Source: Alistipes sp.
GTDB lineage: Bacteria; Bacteroidota; Bacteroidia; Bacteroidales; Rikenellaceae
DNA length: 64,000 bases
Reading direction: 5' to 3'
Assembly: GCA_020026395.1 (NCBI GenBank)
Contig: JAHHQM010000004.1
Location: forward strand, 124,001 to 188,000
Both the position numbers and the translations under genes were made by a program. How positions within the stretch are numbered: position 1 is the stretch's first letter; the number at the start of each line of letters is the position of its first letter. Under the pieces are notes generated by a model, which worked only from the letters and a program-made list of their open reading frames with translations, was not told where the DNA came from and searched no databases. This document shows positions 35,841-45,512 of the stretch, piece after piece.

Positions 35841-36950
35841 ATGAAAACAAGAACTGCATATCTGCTCAAAATCGCATCCGAATTCATGCTCGCATCCCCT
35901 GCGACCGCAGTAGAATCTCCGGGTGAAGGCTTCATCAACGATACGTACATCCTTCACACTGCCGATGCCGATACGGATTACATCCTCCAACGCAAAAATC
36001 GCAACATTTTCCCCGACGTTCCCCACATGATGGAGAACATCCGACTGGTAACGGATCACATCCGTCACAAAGTCATCGAACGTGGTGGCGATCCCCTGCG
36101 CGAGGTGCTGACCCTGATTCCGACCCGCGACGGAGGCCTTTACCACAAGGACGAGGAGGGTGAATATTGGGTTGTGACCCTGTTTATTCCCCGCACCGTC
36201 ACCTATTCGCAGGCCGATTCGGAAGACCTGGCTCGCAAGGGCGGTAAGGGAATCGGCAAATTCCAGGCCGAACTGGATGATTTCCGTCAGCCGTTGTCCG
36301 AGACGATCAAGGGATTTCACAACATGCGCCACCGTCTTATGCAATGGGACGAGGCGATTGCGGCAGATCGCGCAGGTCGTTGCGCATCTTTAGCCACGGA
36401 GATCGGCTGGATCAATGCCCGCCGCGACGAGATGCTCCACTTCTGGGAGCTGGTCGAAACGGGTGTTCTTCCCTTACGCGTGACGCATAACGACACGAAA
36501 ATCAGCAACATCCTGTTCGATCGCGACACCAACGACGTGTTGTGTGCCATCGACCTCGACACGGTGATGAACTCCACCTCGCTCAACGATTTCGGCGACG
36601 CCATCCGCTCCTATGCCAATACGGGTGCGGAGGATGATCCCGATCTGGAGCGTGTCGGTTTGTCGCTCGGGATGTTCCGCGCCTACACCGAAGGCTATCT
36701 TTCGCAGCGAGCCCGCCAATTGTGCACGGCCGAGATCGACAACCTCGCCCTATCGGCTCGTTACATCACCTTCGAGCAGGTACTCCGTTTCCTGATGGAC
36801 TACATCGACGGCGATCGTTACTACAAGATCAAATACCCCGAACACAACCTGGTCCGTACCCGTGCCCAGTATCGTCTGCTGGAGAGTATGGAGGAGCAAT
36901 ACGAACAAATGGATGCCCTGGTGCATCAGATTTTTGAAAAACACCGCTAA
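35841..36950 (+). CDS. Sugar kinase of the aminoglycoside-phosphotransferase fold (NahK-like)
   Basis: A 369-residue cytosolic kinase. An N-terminal nucleotide-binding lobe (GEGFINDTYIL and YILQRKN) is followed by the catalytic loop THNDTKISNILFD and metal-binding CAIDLDTVM. The overall layout is like N-acetylhexosamine 1-kinases of bifidobacteria. Because NagB-type deaminases follow in the same operon, an N-acetylhexosamine is a plausible substrate. An upstream ATG at 35841 starts directly after a clean promoter. Confident on fold, less so on substrate. Confidence 0.82.
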   Translation: MKTRTAYLLKIASEFMLASPATAVESPGEGFINDTYILHTADADTDYILQRKNRNIFPDVPHMMENIRLVTDHIRHKVIERGGDPLREVLTLIPTRDGGLYHKDEEGEYWVVTLFIPRTVTYSQADSEDLARKGGKGIGKFQAELDDFRQPLSETIKGFHNMRHRLMQWDEAIAADRAGRCASLATEIGWINARRDEMLHFWELVETGVLPLRVTHNDTKISNILFDRDTNDVLCAIDLDTVMNSTSLNDFGDAIRSYANTGAEDDPDLERVGLSLGMFRAYTEGYLSQRARQLCTAEIDNLALSARYITFEQVLRFLMDYIDGDRYYKIKYPEHNLVRTRAQYRLLESMEEQYEQMDALVHQIFEKHR

Positions 36951-36954
36951 AACC

Positions 36955-37578
36955 ATGATCATCCGTAAAATAGACCCCGCACGCATCGACGAAGAGCTCC
37001 GCACGATCGAAGCCCAGCCGATCACGTGCTGCAATTGGGAAAAGGATTTCCCCTACAAGCCCGAAGTAAGTTTTAAACTGGCACACACGGGCGACAAGCT
37101 GATCGTATGGTTTGAGGTCGGCGAACAATACACCATGGCCCGTGTCGAGAAAGATAACGGCGAAGTCTGGACGGATTCGTGCGTCGAGACCTTCATCGCG
37201 CTGGACGACAAGGGTTACTATAATTTCGAGGCCACCTGCATCGGCAAGTTGCTCCTGGCCTACCGCATCGAACGCGAAGTCGGCATCGAGCACGCCCGTC
37301 AGGAGTTGCTCGACACGATCCGCCGTATTCCGTCGCTCGAGCAGGTCAATTTCGAGGAACGTGTCGGCGACAATCACTGGACACTGCGTCTGGAAATTCC
37401 CGCAACGGCTTTGTTCCGTCACAACCTGAAGTCGTGGGACGGCGTTCGCGCCCGCATGAATCTTTATAAATGTGGCGACAAACTCTCCCACCCCCATTTC
37501 CTTTCGTGGAAACCCATCACGTGGCCGAAACCCGATTTTCACCGCCCCGAGTTCTTCCACGAGGTACAATTTGAATAG
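36955..37578 (+). CDS. CBM9-like cytosolic protein
   Basis: A 207-residue protein starting MIIRKIDPARID, four bases after the kinase stop. It has a carbohydrate-binding family 9-like beta-sandwich: VSFKLAHTGDKLIVWFEVGE, VWTDSCVETFI, YYNFEATCIGKLL and a C-terminal FHRPEFFHEVQF. There is no signal peptide, so it stays in the cytosol, unlike CBM9 modules of xylanases. Similar proteins are widespread in Bacteroidales with no assigned role. Its place between sugar kinase and deaminases suggests a part in amino-sugar use. Confidence 0.8.
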   Translation: MIIRKIDPARIDEELRTIEAQPITCCNWEKDFPYKPEVSFKLAHTGDKLIVWFEVGEQYTMARVEKDNGEVWTDSCVETFIALDDKGYYNFEATCIGKLLLAYRIEREVGIEHARQELLDTIRRIPSLEQVNFEERVGDNHWTLRLEIPATALFRHNLKSWDGVRARMNLYKCGDKLSHPHFLSWKPITWPKPDFHRPEFFHEVQFE

Positions 37579-37614
37579 AAACACAATAATAATTCAATCA
37601 AAACAACATACGTC

Positions 37615-39564
37615 ATGAATAACAAGTATTCATTACCCAAAGATGGTGGTCTGATCACGAATGCCGTGCCCAGAGACATTACCCACCGCTATGAGAAAAT
37701 CATGACCAACGTATTCCCCAGCGAATACAATGGTGTTACCTATGTAGCCGACATGATTGTCAAGGCAATCAAGGCACACAACGAAAACCACCTGTCGAAT
37801 GCCGTTTACGACGAGAGCCAGCCCTTCATCCTGGGTCTTACGACGGGTAACACACCCATCGGCCTCTACCTGGAGCTGGTACGCCGTTACAAGGCAGGCG
37901 AGGTTTCGTTCAAGAACGTAGCCGTTTATTCGCTCGACGAGTTCTACCCCATCAAGGCCAGCGAGCAGCAGAGCCGTAACTACCGCATCCACGAGGAGTT
38001 CATCAACCACATTGACATCCTCCCCGAGAACGTACACCTGTTGGACGGTACGATTCCTGCCGACAAGATTACCGACTACTGCGCATCGTACAACAACGCC
38101 ACGCGTAAGATCGATCTGATGATCATCGGCGTCGGTGAGGACGGCCAGATCGGTTTCAACGAGCCGGGATCGTATCCCAAATCGAGAACCCGTCTGGTGC
38201 AGCTGACCCACAACACCCGCAAGGTGCAGGCCGACGCATTCTTCGGCTTGGAGAACACCCCGAAGATGGCCATCACGATGGGTATCGGCAACATCATGCA
38301 GGCCGACAAGATCGTGCTGATGGCATGGGGCGAGAACAAGGCCAATGTCATCCAGAAGGTCGTAGAGGGCGAGGTCAACAAGATGATCCCCGCATCGTAC
38401 CTCCAGGGTCACTCGAACATCGAAGTCGTTATCGACGAGAACGCCGCCCAGTTGCTTACCCGCGAGCAGACTCCGTGGTTGGTAGGCCCCTGCGAGTGGA
38501 CTCCGAAATTCATCCGTAAGGCCGTCGTATGGCTCTGCGGCGTGGTTCAGAAACCTATTCTGAAACTGACCTATAAGGATTACATCGAAAATTCGCTGGG
38601 CGAACTGCTCGAGCAGGGTACATCCTACGATCAGATCAATATCAAGGTATTCAACGACTTGCAGCACACCATCACCGGATGGCCGGGCGGCAAACCCAAC
38701 GCCGACGATTCGACGCGTCCCGTACCTTCGACTCCCGCCCAGAAACGTGTCCTGATCTTCTCGCCGCACCCCGACGATGATGTGATCTCGATGGGTGGTA
38801 CATTCATCCGTCTGGTGCAGCAGGGTCACGATGTACACGTTGCTTACGAGACTTCGGGTAACGTAGCCGTTCACGACGACGTGGTACTCCAGAACATCGA
38901 CACCGCACGCGAGCTCGGTTTCGGCAACCGTTTCCAGGAGGTTGAGCAGATCATCGCTTCGAAAAAGAAAGGCCAGCCCGAACCCCGCGCCCTGCTCGAC
39001 CTGAAAGGTTCGATCCGTCGCGCCGAGGCACGTGCCGCCGTACGTTCGTTCGGTCTGAACCCCGACACCAACGCCCACTTCCTGAACCTGCCGTTCTACG
39101 AGACGGGCGGTATCAAGAAGGGGCAGCTGACCGACAAGGATATCAACATCATCGTAGAGTTGCTGCGTAAGGTAAAACCGCATCAGATCTATGCTGCCGG
39201 TGACCTGGCCGATCCCCACGGAACGCACCGCACCGCCATGGAGGCCGTTTTGGGTGCTCTGGAGGTTGTCAAGGACGACGAGTGGCTCAAGGAATGCCAC
39301 CTGTGGCTGTACCGCGGCGCATGGATGGAGTGGGATCTCGGCATGGTCGATATGGCAGTACCCCTGTCGCCCGACGAGCTGATCATGAAGCGTCACGCCA
39401 TCTACCGTCACCTCTCGCAGAAGGACATCATGCCTTTCCCCGGAAGCGACCCGCGCGAATTCTGGCAGCGTGCCGAGGAGCGTACCCAGAACACGGCTCG
39501 TTTGTACGACCAGTTGGGTATGGCCGAATACCAGGCAATCGAAGTATTCGTAAGAATGTTCTAA
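37615..39564 (+). CDS. NagB-like deaminase domain fused to PIG-L deacetylase domain
   Basis: A 649-residue two-domain protein. Residues 25-310 are glucosamine-6-phosphate deaminase-like: LTTGNTP phosphate loop, D108 in SLDEF, and E183 in FNEP. The catalytic His of NagB is Gln178 (GEDGQIGFNEP). Residues 375-640 are a PIG-L/LmbE zinc deacetylase domain, with PHPDDD at 384-389 and a later DPHGTHR motif supplying metal ligands. A natural idea is deacetylation and deamination of the same amino sugar. The Bacteroidales have many such fusions. Second NagB-type gene of the operon follows. Confidence 0.9.
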   Translation: MNNKYSLPKDGGLITNAVPRDITHRYEKIMTNVFPSEYNGVTYVADMIVKAIKAHNENHLSNAVYDESQPFILGLTTGNTPIGLYLELVRRYKAGEVSFKNVAVYSLDEFYPIKASEQQSRNYRIHEEFINHIDILPENVHLLDGTIPADKITDYCASYNNATRKIDLMIIGVGEDGQIGFNEPGSYPKSRTRLVQLTHNTRKVQADAFFGLENTPKMAITMGIGNIMQADKIVLMAWGENKANVIQKVVEGEVNKMIPASYLQGHSNIEVVIDENAAQLLTREQTPWLVGPCEWTPKFIRKAVVWLCGVVQKPILKLTYKDYIENSLGELLEQGTSYDQINIKVFNDLQHTITGWPGGKPNADDSTRPVPSTPAQKRVLIFSPHPDDDVISMGGTFIRLVQQGHDVHVAYETSGNVAVHDDVVLQNIDTARELGFGNRFQEVEQIIASKKKGQPEPRALLDLKGSIRRAEARAAVRSFGLNPDTNAHFLNLPFYETGGIKKGQLTDKDINIIVELLRKVKPHQIYAAGDLADPHGTHRTAMEAVLGALEVVKDDEWLKECHLWLYRGAWMEWDLGMVDMAVPLSPDELIMKRHAIYRHLSQKDIMPFPGSDPREFWQRAEERTQNTARLYDQLGMAEYQAIEVFVRMF

Positions 39565-39596
39565 CCGAAGTGTTAAACCCATAAAAAGAAATTAAT

Positions 39597-40391
39597 ATGC
39601 GACTGATTATTGAAGATACCTCAAAGCAGGTGGCACAATGGGCTGCCAATTACATCATTCAGCAGATCAAAGCCAAAGCTGCAATCACCCAATCGCCGTT
39701 TGTATTGGGTCTGCCGACCGGTTCTACCCCGCTGGAAACCTATAAGGAGCTGATCCGCCGTCACAAGGCCGGAGAAATCTCGTTCCAGAATGTCATCACG
39801 TTCAATATGGACGAATATGTAGGCCTTCCCGAGGAGCACCCCGAGAGCTACCACTCGTTCATGTGGAACAACTTCTTCCAGCACATCGACATCAAGCCCG
39901 AGAACGTACACATTCTGAACGGCAATGCCGAGGATATTGTCAAGGAGTGCGCCGATTACGAGGCAGCCATTCTCGAGGCAGGCGGCATCGACCTGTTCAT
40001 GGGTGGTGTCGGCGAGGACGGACACATCGCATTCAACGAGCCGTTCTCTTCGCTGAACTCGCGTACCCGTATGAAGACCCTGACGACCGATACCATTCAG
40101 GTAAACGCCCGTTTCTTCGGTGGCGATACCTCGCTGGTTCCGAAGACCGCTCTGACGGTCGGCGTCGGCACGGTTCTTTCGTCGAAGAAGGTGATGATCC
40201 TGGCCACGGGTCACAAGAAAGCCCGCGCCGTACACGAAGGTGTCGAGGGTTCGTACAACCATCAGTGGACGATCACCGCACTTCAGGTTCACCCCAACGG
40301 AATCCTCGTTTGTGACGATCCCGCTGCCGAGGAACTGAAAGTCAGCACCTATCGTTACTTCAAGGATATCGAGCGCAACAACCTCATCTAA
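39597..40391 (+). CDS. nagB: Glucosamine-6-phosphate deaminase
   Basis: A 264-residue enzyme converting GlcN-6-P to fructose-6-P and ammonia. The catalytic residues match E. coli numbering: D72 (MDEY), D141 and H143 (GEDGHIAF), E148 (NEP). Phosphate loop LPTGSTP (39-45). It has full length and intact catalytic residues, unlike the fused relative just upstream. Last gene of the operon, followed by a strong hairpin. Confidence 0.96.
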   Translation: MRLIIEDTSKQVAQWAANYIIQQIKAKAAITQSPFVLGLPTGSTPLETYKELIRRHKAGEISFQNVITFNMDEYVGLPEEHPESYHSFMWNNFFQHIDIKPENVHILNGNAEDIVKECADYEAAILEAGGIDLFMGGVGEDGHIAFNEPFSSLNSRTRMKTLTTDTIQVNARFFGGDTSLVPKTALTVGVGTVLSSKKVMILATGHKKARAVHEGVEGSYNHQWTITALQVHPNGILVCDDPAAEELKVSTYRYFKDIERNNLI

Positions 40392-40410
40392 GAGCAGTTG
40401 CTCACGAACA

Positions 40411-40444
40411 AAAATCCACGACCGTAAAGGCCGTGGATTTTTTG
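40411..40444 (+). terminator. Terminator of the amino-sugar operon
   Basis: AAAATCCACG pairs with CGTGGATTTT, extended by CC/GG past a small bulge, and followed by T residues. Confidence 0.85.
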
Positions 40445-40496
40445 TTTGAGGATTACTTTAGGTTACACTCCTCTTCCGTCAGATATAGAGTAAAAT

Positions 40497-40529
40497 AAGA
40501 GCCGCACCCCTTGTCGGAATGCGGCTCTT
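40497..40529 (-). terminator. Terminator of lpdA
   Basis: AAGAGCCGCA pairs with TGCGGCTCTT. The minus strand after it is AT-rich (ATTTTAC); the stop of lpdA is 19 bases away. Confidence 0.75.
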
Positions 40530-40547
40530 TAAAAATCGCGCAACCGC

Positions 40548-41927
40548 TTAGAGATGAATTGCAGCTTCGATGGCGGCTTCCGAAGCCTCCATCACGCCTT
40601 CGTTCATCGTGGGGTGTGCATGGATCGTACGGGCAATGTCATGCGCCGTGGCACCCATCTTCTTGGCGAGGGTCAGTTCAGCCAACATCTCGGTAACACC
40701 CGCACCGATCATGTGAGCGCCCAACAGTTTGCCGTCCTCCTCCGAGAAGAGCACCTTGATGAATCCGTCGCGATCGCCTGCCGCCGTTGCCTTACCCGAT
40801 GCGGTGAACGGGAAGCGTCCGACCTTGTAGGCAATGCCGTCGGCCTGCAACTTCTGCTCCGTAGCACCCACCGAAGCGACCTCCGGCGAGGTGAATACGC
40901 ACGCGGGAATCGTCGAGTAGTCCACCGGTTTGGGATCCAGACCCGCGATGGCCTCCACGCAGCAGATACCCTCGGCCGAAGCCACATGAGCCAATGCCGG
41001 GCCCGGAACGATGTCGCCGATGGCATAAACGCCCTCGACATTCGTGCGGTAGAACTGATCCACCACGACCTTTCCGCGATCGACCTGTACGCCCAACTCC
41101 TCAAGACCGATATTCTCGATGTTCGACTTGATGCCGACGGCTGACAATACGACTTCCGAAGTGAGCGTCTCCGCGCCCTTCTTGCTTTCGATATCGACCT
41201 CGCACATACCTTCGGCATTGACGCGCACAGCCTTGACCGTCGTCGAGGTCATCACGCCGACACGCATCTTGCGGAAACTGCGCTCGACGGTTTTCGACAC
41301 CTCTTCGTCCTCCAGCGGCATCAGATGGGGCAGATACTCCACCACCGTCACCTTGGCACCCAGTGCGGCATAGAACCACGCAAATTCGCTACCGATCGCA
41401 CCCGAACCGACCACAATGATCGACTGCGGCATGCGGGTCAGCGTCAGCGCCTGACGCGAAGAGATGACGTGCTCGCCATCGATCTTCATAAACGGCATCT
41501 CGCGCGAGGAGGCACCCGTGGCCAGAATGATGTGGTCGGCCTCATAGTCCGTACCCTCCACATCGAGATGATGCGGAGCAGTCAGACGGCCGAAACCCTG
41601 AATCTGGTCAATGTTGTTCTTCTTGAGCAGGAACTGCACACCCTTCGACATGGTTTCCGCCACGCCGCGCGAACGCGCCACGATCTGCTCCAGGTCGGGA
41701 GTAATCTCCCCCTCTAGCTTCAAACCATACTGTGCAGCCTGTTTGGCGTGCACATAAATCTGCGCACTTTTGAGCAGGGCTTTGGTCGGGATGCAACCCC
41801 AATTGAGGCACACTCCGCCCGTTTCGGCACGCTCCACAAGCGCAACCTTCTTGCCCAGTTGTGCGGCACGGATGGCGGATACATATCCGCCGGGGCCGCT
41901 TCCTACCACGATGATGTCGTATTTCAT
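40548..41927 (-). CDS. lpdA: Dihydrolipoyl dehydrogenase
   Basis: A 459-residue FAD disulfide oxidoreductase, E3 of 2-oxoacid dehydrogenase complexes. The FAD fold is VGSGPGGY (8-15), the redox disulfide is C40/C45 in GGVCLNWGCIPTK, the NAD fold is VVGSGAIGSEFA, and the C-terminal His-Glu pair is in IHAHPTMNEGVME. All are intact. There are no E1/E2 genes next to it; it sits alone about 40 bases downstream of the C69 peptidase gene on the same strand. Confidence 0.96.
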   Translation of the reverse strand: MKYDIIVVGSGPGGYVSAIRAAQLGKKVALVERAETGGVCLNWGCIPTKALLKSAQIYVHAKQAAQYGLKLEGEITPDLEQIVARSRGVAETMSKGVQFLLKKNNIDQIQGFGRLTAPHHLDVEGTDYEADHIILATGASSREMPFMKIDGEHVISSRQALTLTRMPQSIIVVGSGAIGSEFAWFYAALGAKVTVVEYLPHLMPLEDEEVSKTVERSFRKMRVGVMTSTTVKAVRVNAEGMCEVDIESKKGAETLTSEVVLSAVGIKSNIENIGLEELGVQVDRGKVVVDQFYRTNVEGVYAIGDIVPGPALAHVASAEGICCVEAIAGLDPKPVDYSTIPACVFTSPEVASVGATEQKLQADGIAYKVGRFPFTASGKATAAGDRDGFIKVLFSEEDGKLLGAHMIGAGVTEMLAELTLAKKMGATAHDIARTIHAHPTMNEGVMEASEAAIEAAIHL

Positions 41928-41967
41928 AACGATTTATATTTTTAGTAAGGCCTTGCGGCCGTATGTA

Positions 41968-43665
41968 CTACCACGTTTTCACTTCGAGCACCTCACCATT
42001 GTCGGCGGCTACGGCTCGCTGCCACTTCTCGTTGTAGCCCGGGAACTGAATCTTACCCGGAACATTCACGTTGTGACCGTTGTTTACCCAGTGTGCCACG
42101 CTCGAATCCTTATCCAGGTAATCCAGCACGTCACCGTTCTCGCTCTTCACGTTACCGTCGATGTATTTCATCAGAAGGTAGTTGTTGAGCTTCGACCAGC
42201 GCGTGAACAGATCCTGCGCCTTGCGTACGCTGTATTTCGAAAGGAAGTTCTTACGCTCGGCACCCGTCAGTTTGGCAGCCTCGGCGTCGATCTTCTTCAC
42301 CTCCTCGAAGTTCGAGTTCTCCCACAGGTCGGTCACCTTGCGGATGTCGGCCGAGATGAGGTCATAACGCATATAAGCGAAGTTGGTCACGCGGTTGAAC
42401 AACCAGAACATCGACGTGTCGGAATACTCCAGCATCGAACCGTTGTTCAGGCTCAGGCACTGGGGAACTTCGTTCGACGAGCAGTAGATCGGCGTCAGGC
42501 ACGACGTAGCGGCATCATCGACACCGAACCAGAGAATACCCTGATCCTTCTCGACATAGGGGCGAGCCTGTGCCACGAACCAGAAACCCGTCTGCTGGGT
42601 TGCGGTGGCCCGCTCGTTCACGTATTTCTTACCGTCTACCTCGAAGTCCATCGGACGCCAACGGTAGGGGCAGTTGTGACCGCCTGCACCCAAGTCGGTC
42701 GTCATATCCATCTTGGTACCCTCATAGTGGTCGCGCATGCAGTCGAACACGGTCTTGGGCGATACCTTCGTGCGGGGCTTAACCCACAACGGCATCTTGT
42801 TCTTGGGATTATGACCCATGGCGTAATCCTCGTACTGGTCCATGCCGTCGGCTACCGTGCGGAAGAACGACCATACACGAGCCTCGCAACCACGCAATGC
42901 ACCGAAATCGGCGGGAGCATAAGCATCCGAGAAGCTGAACTCCTCGTCCTTACCCTCGAAGTAACCCATCTTGCGGGCGAACGAGATCACGTCCTTGGCA
43001 TAGAGGCAGTTTTCGGGATCGTTCAGCGGGAAGGTGGTGATACGTGCCTGGTTGGCGTGTGCCGACACATAACCGTCGGGTACTCGGCGAGCCACCCATA
43101 CGATACCCTTGTTCAGGTTCTTGCCCTTGCCGTTATCCTTGAAACCCTTACCGATCAACTCCATGATCCAAACCTCTTCGGTATCGGCAATCGTGAAGGA
43201 CTCGCCGCTCGAAGCATAGCCGTAGGTGTTGGCCAGATCAGCAATGATGCCGATGGCCTCGCGGGCGCTCTGGGCACGCTGCAAGGTGACATAGATCAGC
43301 GAACCGTAGTCGATCAGCCCCGTCTTGTCGGCCAGTTCCTTGCGACCGCCGTACGTCGTTTCGGAGATGATCACCGAATGCTCGTTCATATTACCGATCG
43401 TCGAGTAGGTCTGCCCCACCTGCGGGATGTAGGTCAGGAAACGACCCGAATCCCAGTCGTAAATCGGCAGCATGACCGTCTTGGGGAACAGTCCTGCGGG
43501 GACATGATACAACGCGCCGTACAGGCTGTGCGAATCGGCCGCATAGGAGACCATGATCGAGCCGTCGGTCGATGCACCCTTGGTCACAATAAAGTTGGTG
43601 CAGGCATTGGCCGCATTAAAAATCAGAAGTGCGGCTGCTGCGAAGAGTAAAGTTAGTTTTTTCAT
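41968..43665 (-). CDS. Secreted C69-family dipeptidase
   Basis: A 565-residue Ntn-type peptidase. The signal peptide (MKKLTLLFAAAALLIFNAANA) ends directly before C22, which would become the N-terminal nucleophile once cleaved. The lipobox is poor (ANA before Cys), supporting an enzyme over a lipoprotein. The following CTNFIVTKGASTDGS is the family signature, and ISETTYGGRKEL and WIMELIGKGFKD are typical C69 segments. It should release dipeptides in the periplasm. A consensus promoter lies upstream. Confidence 0.92.
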   Translation of the reverse strand: MKKLTLLFAAAALLIFNAANACTNFIVTKGASTDGSIMVSYAADSHSLYGALYHVPAGLFPKTVMLPIYDWDSGRFLTYIPQVGQTYSTIGNMNEHSVIISETTYGGRKELADKTGLIDYGSLIYVTLQRAQSAREAIGIIADLANTYGYASSGESFTIADTEEVWIMELIGKGFKDNGKGKNLNKGIVWVARRVPDGYVSAHANQARITTFPLNDPENCLYAKDVISFARKMGYFEGKDEEFSFSDAYAPADFGALRGCEARVWSFFRTVADGMDQYEDYAMGHNPKNKMPLWVKPRTKVSPKTVFDCMRDHYEGTKMDMTTDLGAGGHNCPYRWRPMDFEVDGKKYVNERATATQQTGFWFVAQARPYVEKDQGILWFGVDDAATSCLTPIYCSSNEVPQCLSLNNGSMLEYSDTSMFWLFNRVTNFAYMRYDLISADIRKVTDLWENSNFEEVKKIDAEAAKLTGAERKNFLSKYSVRKAQDLFTRWSKLNNYLLMKYIDGNVKSENGDVLDYLDKDSSVAHWVNNGHNVNVPGKIQFPGYNEKWQRAVAADNGEVLEVKTW

Positions 43666-43702
43666 ATATTAAAAGGTATTTACAGTCCATAAGGTCATTA
43701 GA

Positions 43703-43732
43703 CAAATATACAAAACTCCCTTCAAATCTCAA
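43703..43732 (-). promoter_or_regulatory. Promoter of the C69 dipeptidase gene
   Basis: On the minus strand TTG, 19 bases, then TATATTTG (43710-43703), about 37 bases before the ATG. Confidence 0.8.
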
Positions 43733-43803
43733 AAAAACAGAATACATCTTTTTAATCCCCCGAAAAATGACTACTTTTACACGATTAAAAAACTTTAAGC
43801 ACA

Positions 43804-44472
43804 ATGTCTGTAGCACATCAACTGGCATCTCTGAAATCGCGCCTTCCCCAACATGTGACTCTGGTGGCCGTTTCGAAGATGCATCCGGCCGAGGCCGTAC
43901 AGGAAGCCTTCGATGCAGGACAACGCATTTTCGGAGAGAGCCGTCCGCAGGAACTCCGCGAAAAATACGAATTGTTGCCCAAGGACATCGAGTGGCACAT
44001 GATCGGCCATCTGCAAACCAACAAAGTCAAATACATCGCTCCGTTCGTAAGTCTGATCCATTCGGTGGACAGCGCACGCGTCCTGGAAGCCATCCAGAAG
44101 GAGGCCGCCAAATGTGACCGTGTGATCGATATTCTTTTTGAGATTCACGTAGCCCGCGAGGAGACCAAGACGGGATGGAATTACGAGGAGTTGGAGGCCT
44201 ACCTCCAAAGCAATCCGTTCGCCTCGATGCCCAACATCCGTGTACGCGGCGTCATGGGTATTGCCACCAACACCGACGACGAGAAGGTCGTTCGCGGCGA
44301 TTTTGAGCAGCTCCGCACGCATTTCGAGGCGTTGAAACCCCGTTTCGGTGCCGAATTCGACACTCTGTCGATGGGAATGTCAGGCGATTACCCGCTGGCC
44401 ATCGAGTGCGGTTCGAATATGGTGCGCGTCGGTTCGTACATCTTCGGTGCACGCGACTATTCGAAGAAATAA
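43804..44472 (+). CDS. YggS-family PLP homeostasis protein
   Basis: A 222-residue PLP-binding protein of the YggS/PROSC family, which buffers vitamin B6 and has no known catalytic turnover. The PLP lysine is K25 in VAVSKMHP. FGESRPQELREKYE, WHMIGHLQTNKVKYI and LSMGMSGDYPLAIECG are conserved segments, the last holding the phosphate site. Monocistronic, ended by a bidirectional terminator shared with the WYL gene. Confidence 0.95.
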   Translation: MSVAHQLASLKSRLPQHVTLVAVSKMHPAEAVQEAFDAGQRIFGESRPQELREKYELLPKDIEWHMIGHLQTNKVKYIAPFVSLIHSVDSARVLEAIQKEAAKCDRVIDILFEIHVAREETKTGWNYEELEAYLQSNPFASMPNIRVRGVMGIATNTDDEKVVRGDFEQLRTHFEALKPRFGAEFDTLSMGMSGDYPLAIECGSNMVRVGSYIFGARDYSKK

Positions 44473-44481
44473 TTCAGTCGG

Positions 44482-44516
44482 AAAAAAGCGTATCCCGCGA
44501 AAGGATACGCTTTTTT
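44482..44516. terminator. Bidirectional terminator
   Basis: AAAAAAGCGTATCC pairs with GGATACGCTTTTTT between the convergent YggS and WYL genes. Confidence 0.9.
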
Positions 44517-44519
44517 CGT

Positions 44520-45410
44520 TTATAAGAACCGCTCCAGATAGGAGTGGATATAAGTCTTGAGTTCGGGCGAATCGACAATCCGAATATCATCCAAAAGGCC
44601 GACCACAAATCGACCGACACCCGCCATTCCGGCCACCTCCGTATCGAGCATCCATTTTTCGTCACCCAACGGGCGGATGTCGCGTTCGGCCAGCGGATAC
44701 TCCTCGCAGAGCAGGTTATAGGCCAGAATGCCCAATTCGAGCTGCACGCGGTAACGTGCCGATCCGTGCAGGCGGAACACGTCGATGAATCCCTTTTCGT
44801 GTTGCGCCTCATACTGCCACGGCTCGCCCTCCTCGACCGAACCGATACGTGCCGTTTTGAAGAGTTTGCAGGTCGCATCCTCCACATCGTAGCACCACAC
44901 CTCCACGTAGTTGGTCGTAAAGCCGAACGGTTCGACCTGTCGGTCACGCACGCCCCCGCCGTGTCCCGAGCGATAACCGCGCAGGGTAACCTGTCGTTTC
45001 TCCTCGATGGCCTCGATCAGCGTATGGATGTTGGGGGCATTCTTACCGCGCACGACCGTGTCGGCAAGGTTCTTATTGTCGTATACCGAATAGAGTTTCT
45101 TCTTGAGGTTTTGTTTCAGGAGGTTCGTGTCGTCGATATTCTCAATGGCGCGTTTGAGGATGTGCGCCTCCTCCTCGGTGAAGTGCACCAATTGGGAAAT
45201 ATCCCGGAAATGGGGCGACTCCTTATCCAGACGGATGCAGTCACCCGTCTTCTTGATCACGAAACCCGCCTCACGGAACGTGTCGATATAGCGATAGACC
45301 GTGCGGCGCGACATATCGAGTTTCGCGGCCAGCTGATCGACGTTATAGGTCGTGTTGGCCGTCAGCATTTTCATCAAACGGAGCAGGCGCTCCAACTTGG
45401 GTTGATCCAT
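44520..45410 (-). CDS. WYL-domain transcriptional regulator
   Basis: A 296-residue regulator with a DeoR-like N-terminal helix-turn-helix (about 4-60, YNVDQLAAKLDMSRRTVYRYID) and a middle WYL domain (about 120-200, KRQVTLRGYRSGHG and VEPFGFTTNYVEVWCYD), plus a C-terminal extension with VAGMAGVGRFVVGLLDDIRI. WYL proteins often sense nucleic acids or nucleotides. The ATG at 45410 is chosen over GTG at 45419. No defence genes are next to it, so its targets are open. Separated from dnaA by about 100 bases. Confidence 0.9.
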   Translation of the reverse strand: MDQPKLERLLRLMKMLTANTTYNVDQLAAKLDMSRRTVYRYIDTFREAGFVIKKTGDCIRLDKESPHFRDISQLVHFTEEEAHILKRAIENIDDTNLLKQNLKKKLYSVYDNKNLADTVVRGKNAPNIHTLIEAIEEKRQVTLRGYRSGHGGGVRDRQVEPFGFTTNYVEVWCYDVEDATCKLFKTARIGSVEEGEPWQYEAQHEKGFIDVFRLHGSARYRVQLELGILAYNLLCEEYPLAERDIRPLGDEKWMLDTEVAGMAGVGRFVVGLLDDIRIVDSPELKTYIHSYLERFL

Positions 45411-45512
45411 CGCGGGCACAAATTCAAGGGTATGAAAAACGCCATGCGAAAATCCGACTTCCGATGAAATCGCACCCTCGAATGGCGTCTATAATTTTAA
45501 GACCTCTGCGGT

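Noticed and set aside
37633..39582. A 649-codon open frame opposite the NagB/PIG-L gene
   Set aside because: Same length by chance from codon bias; NagB and PIG-L motifs are all on the plus strand.
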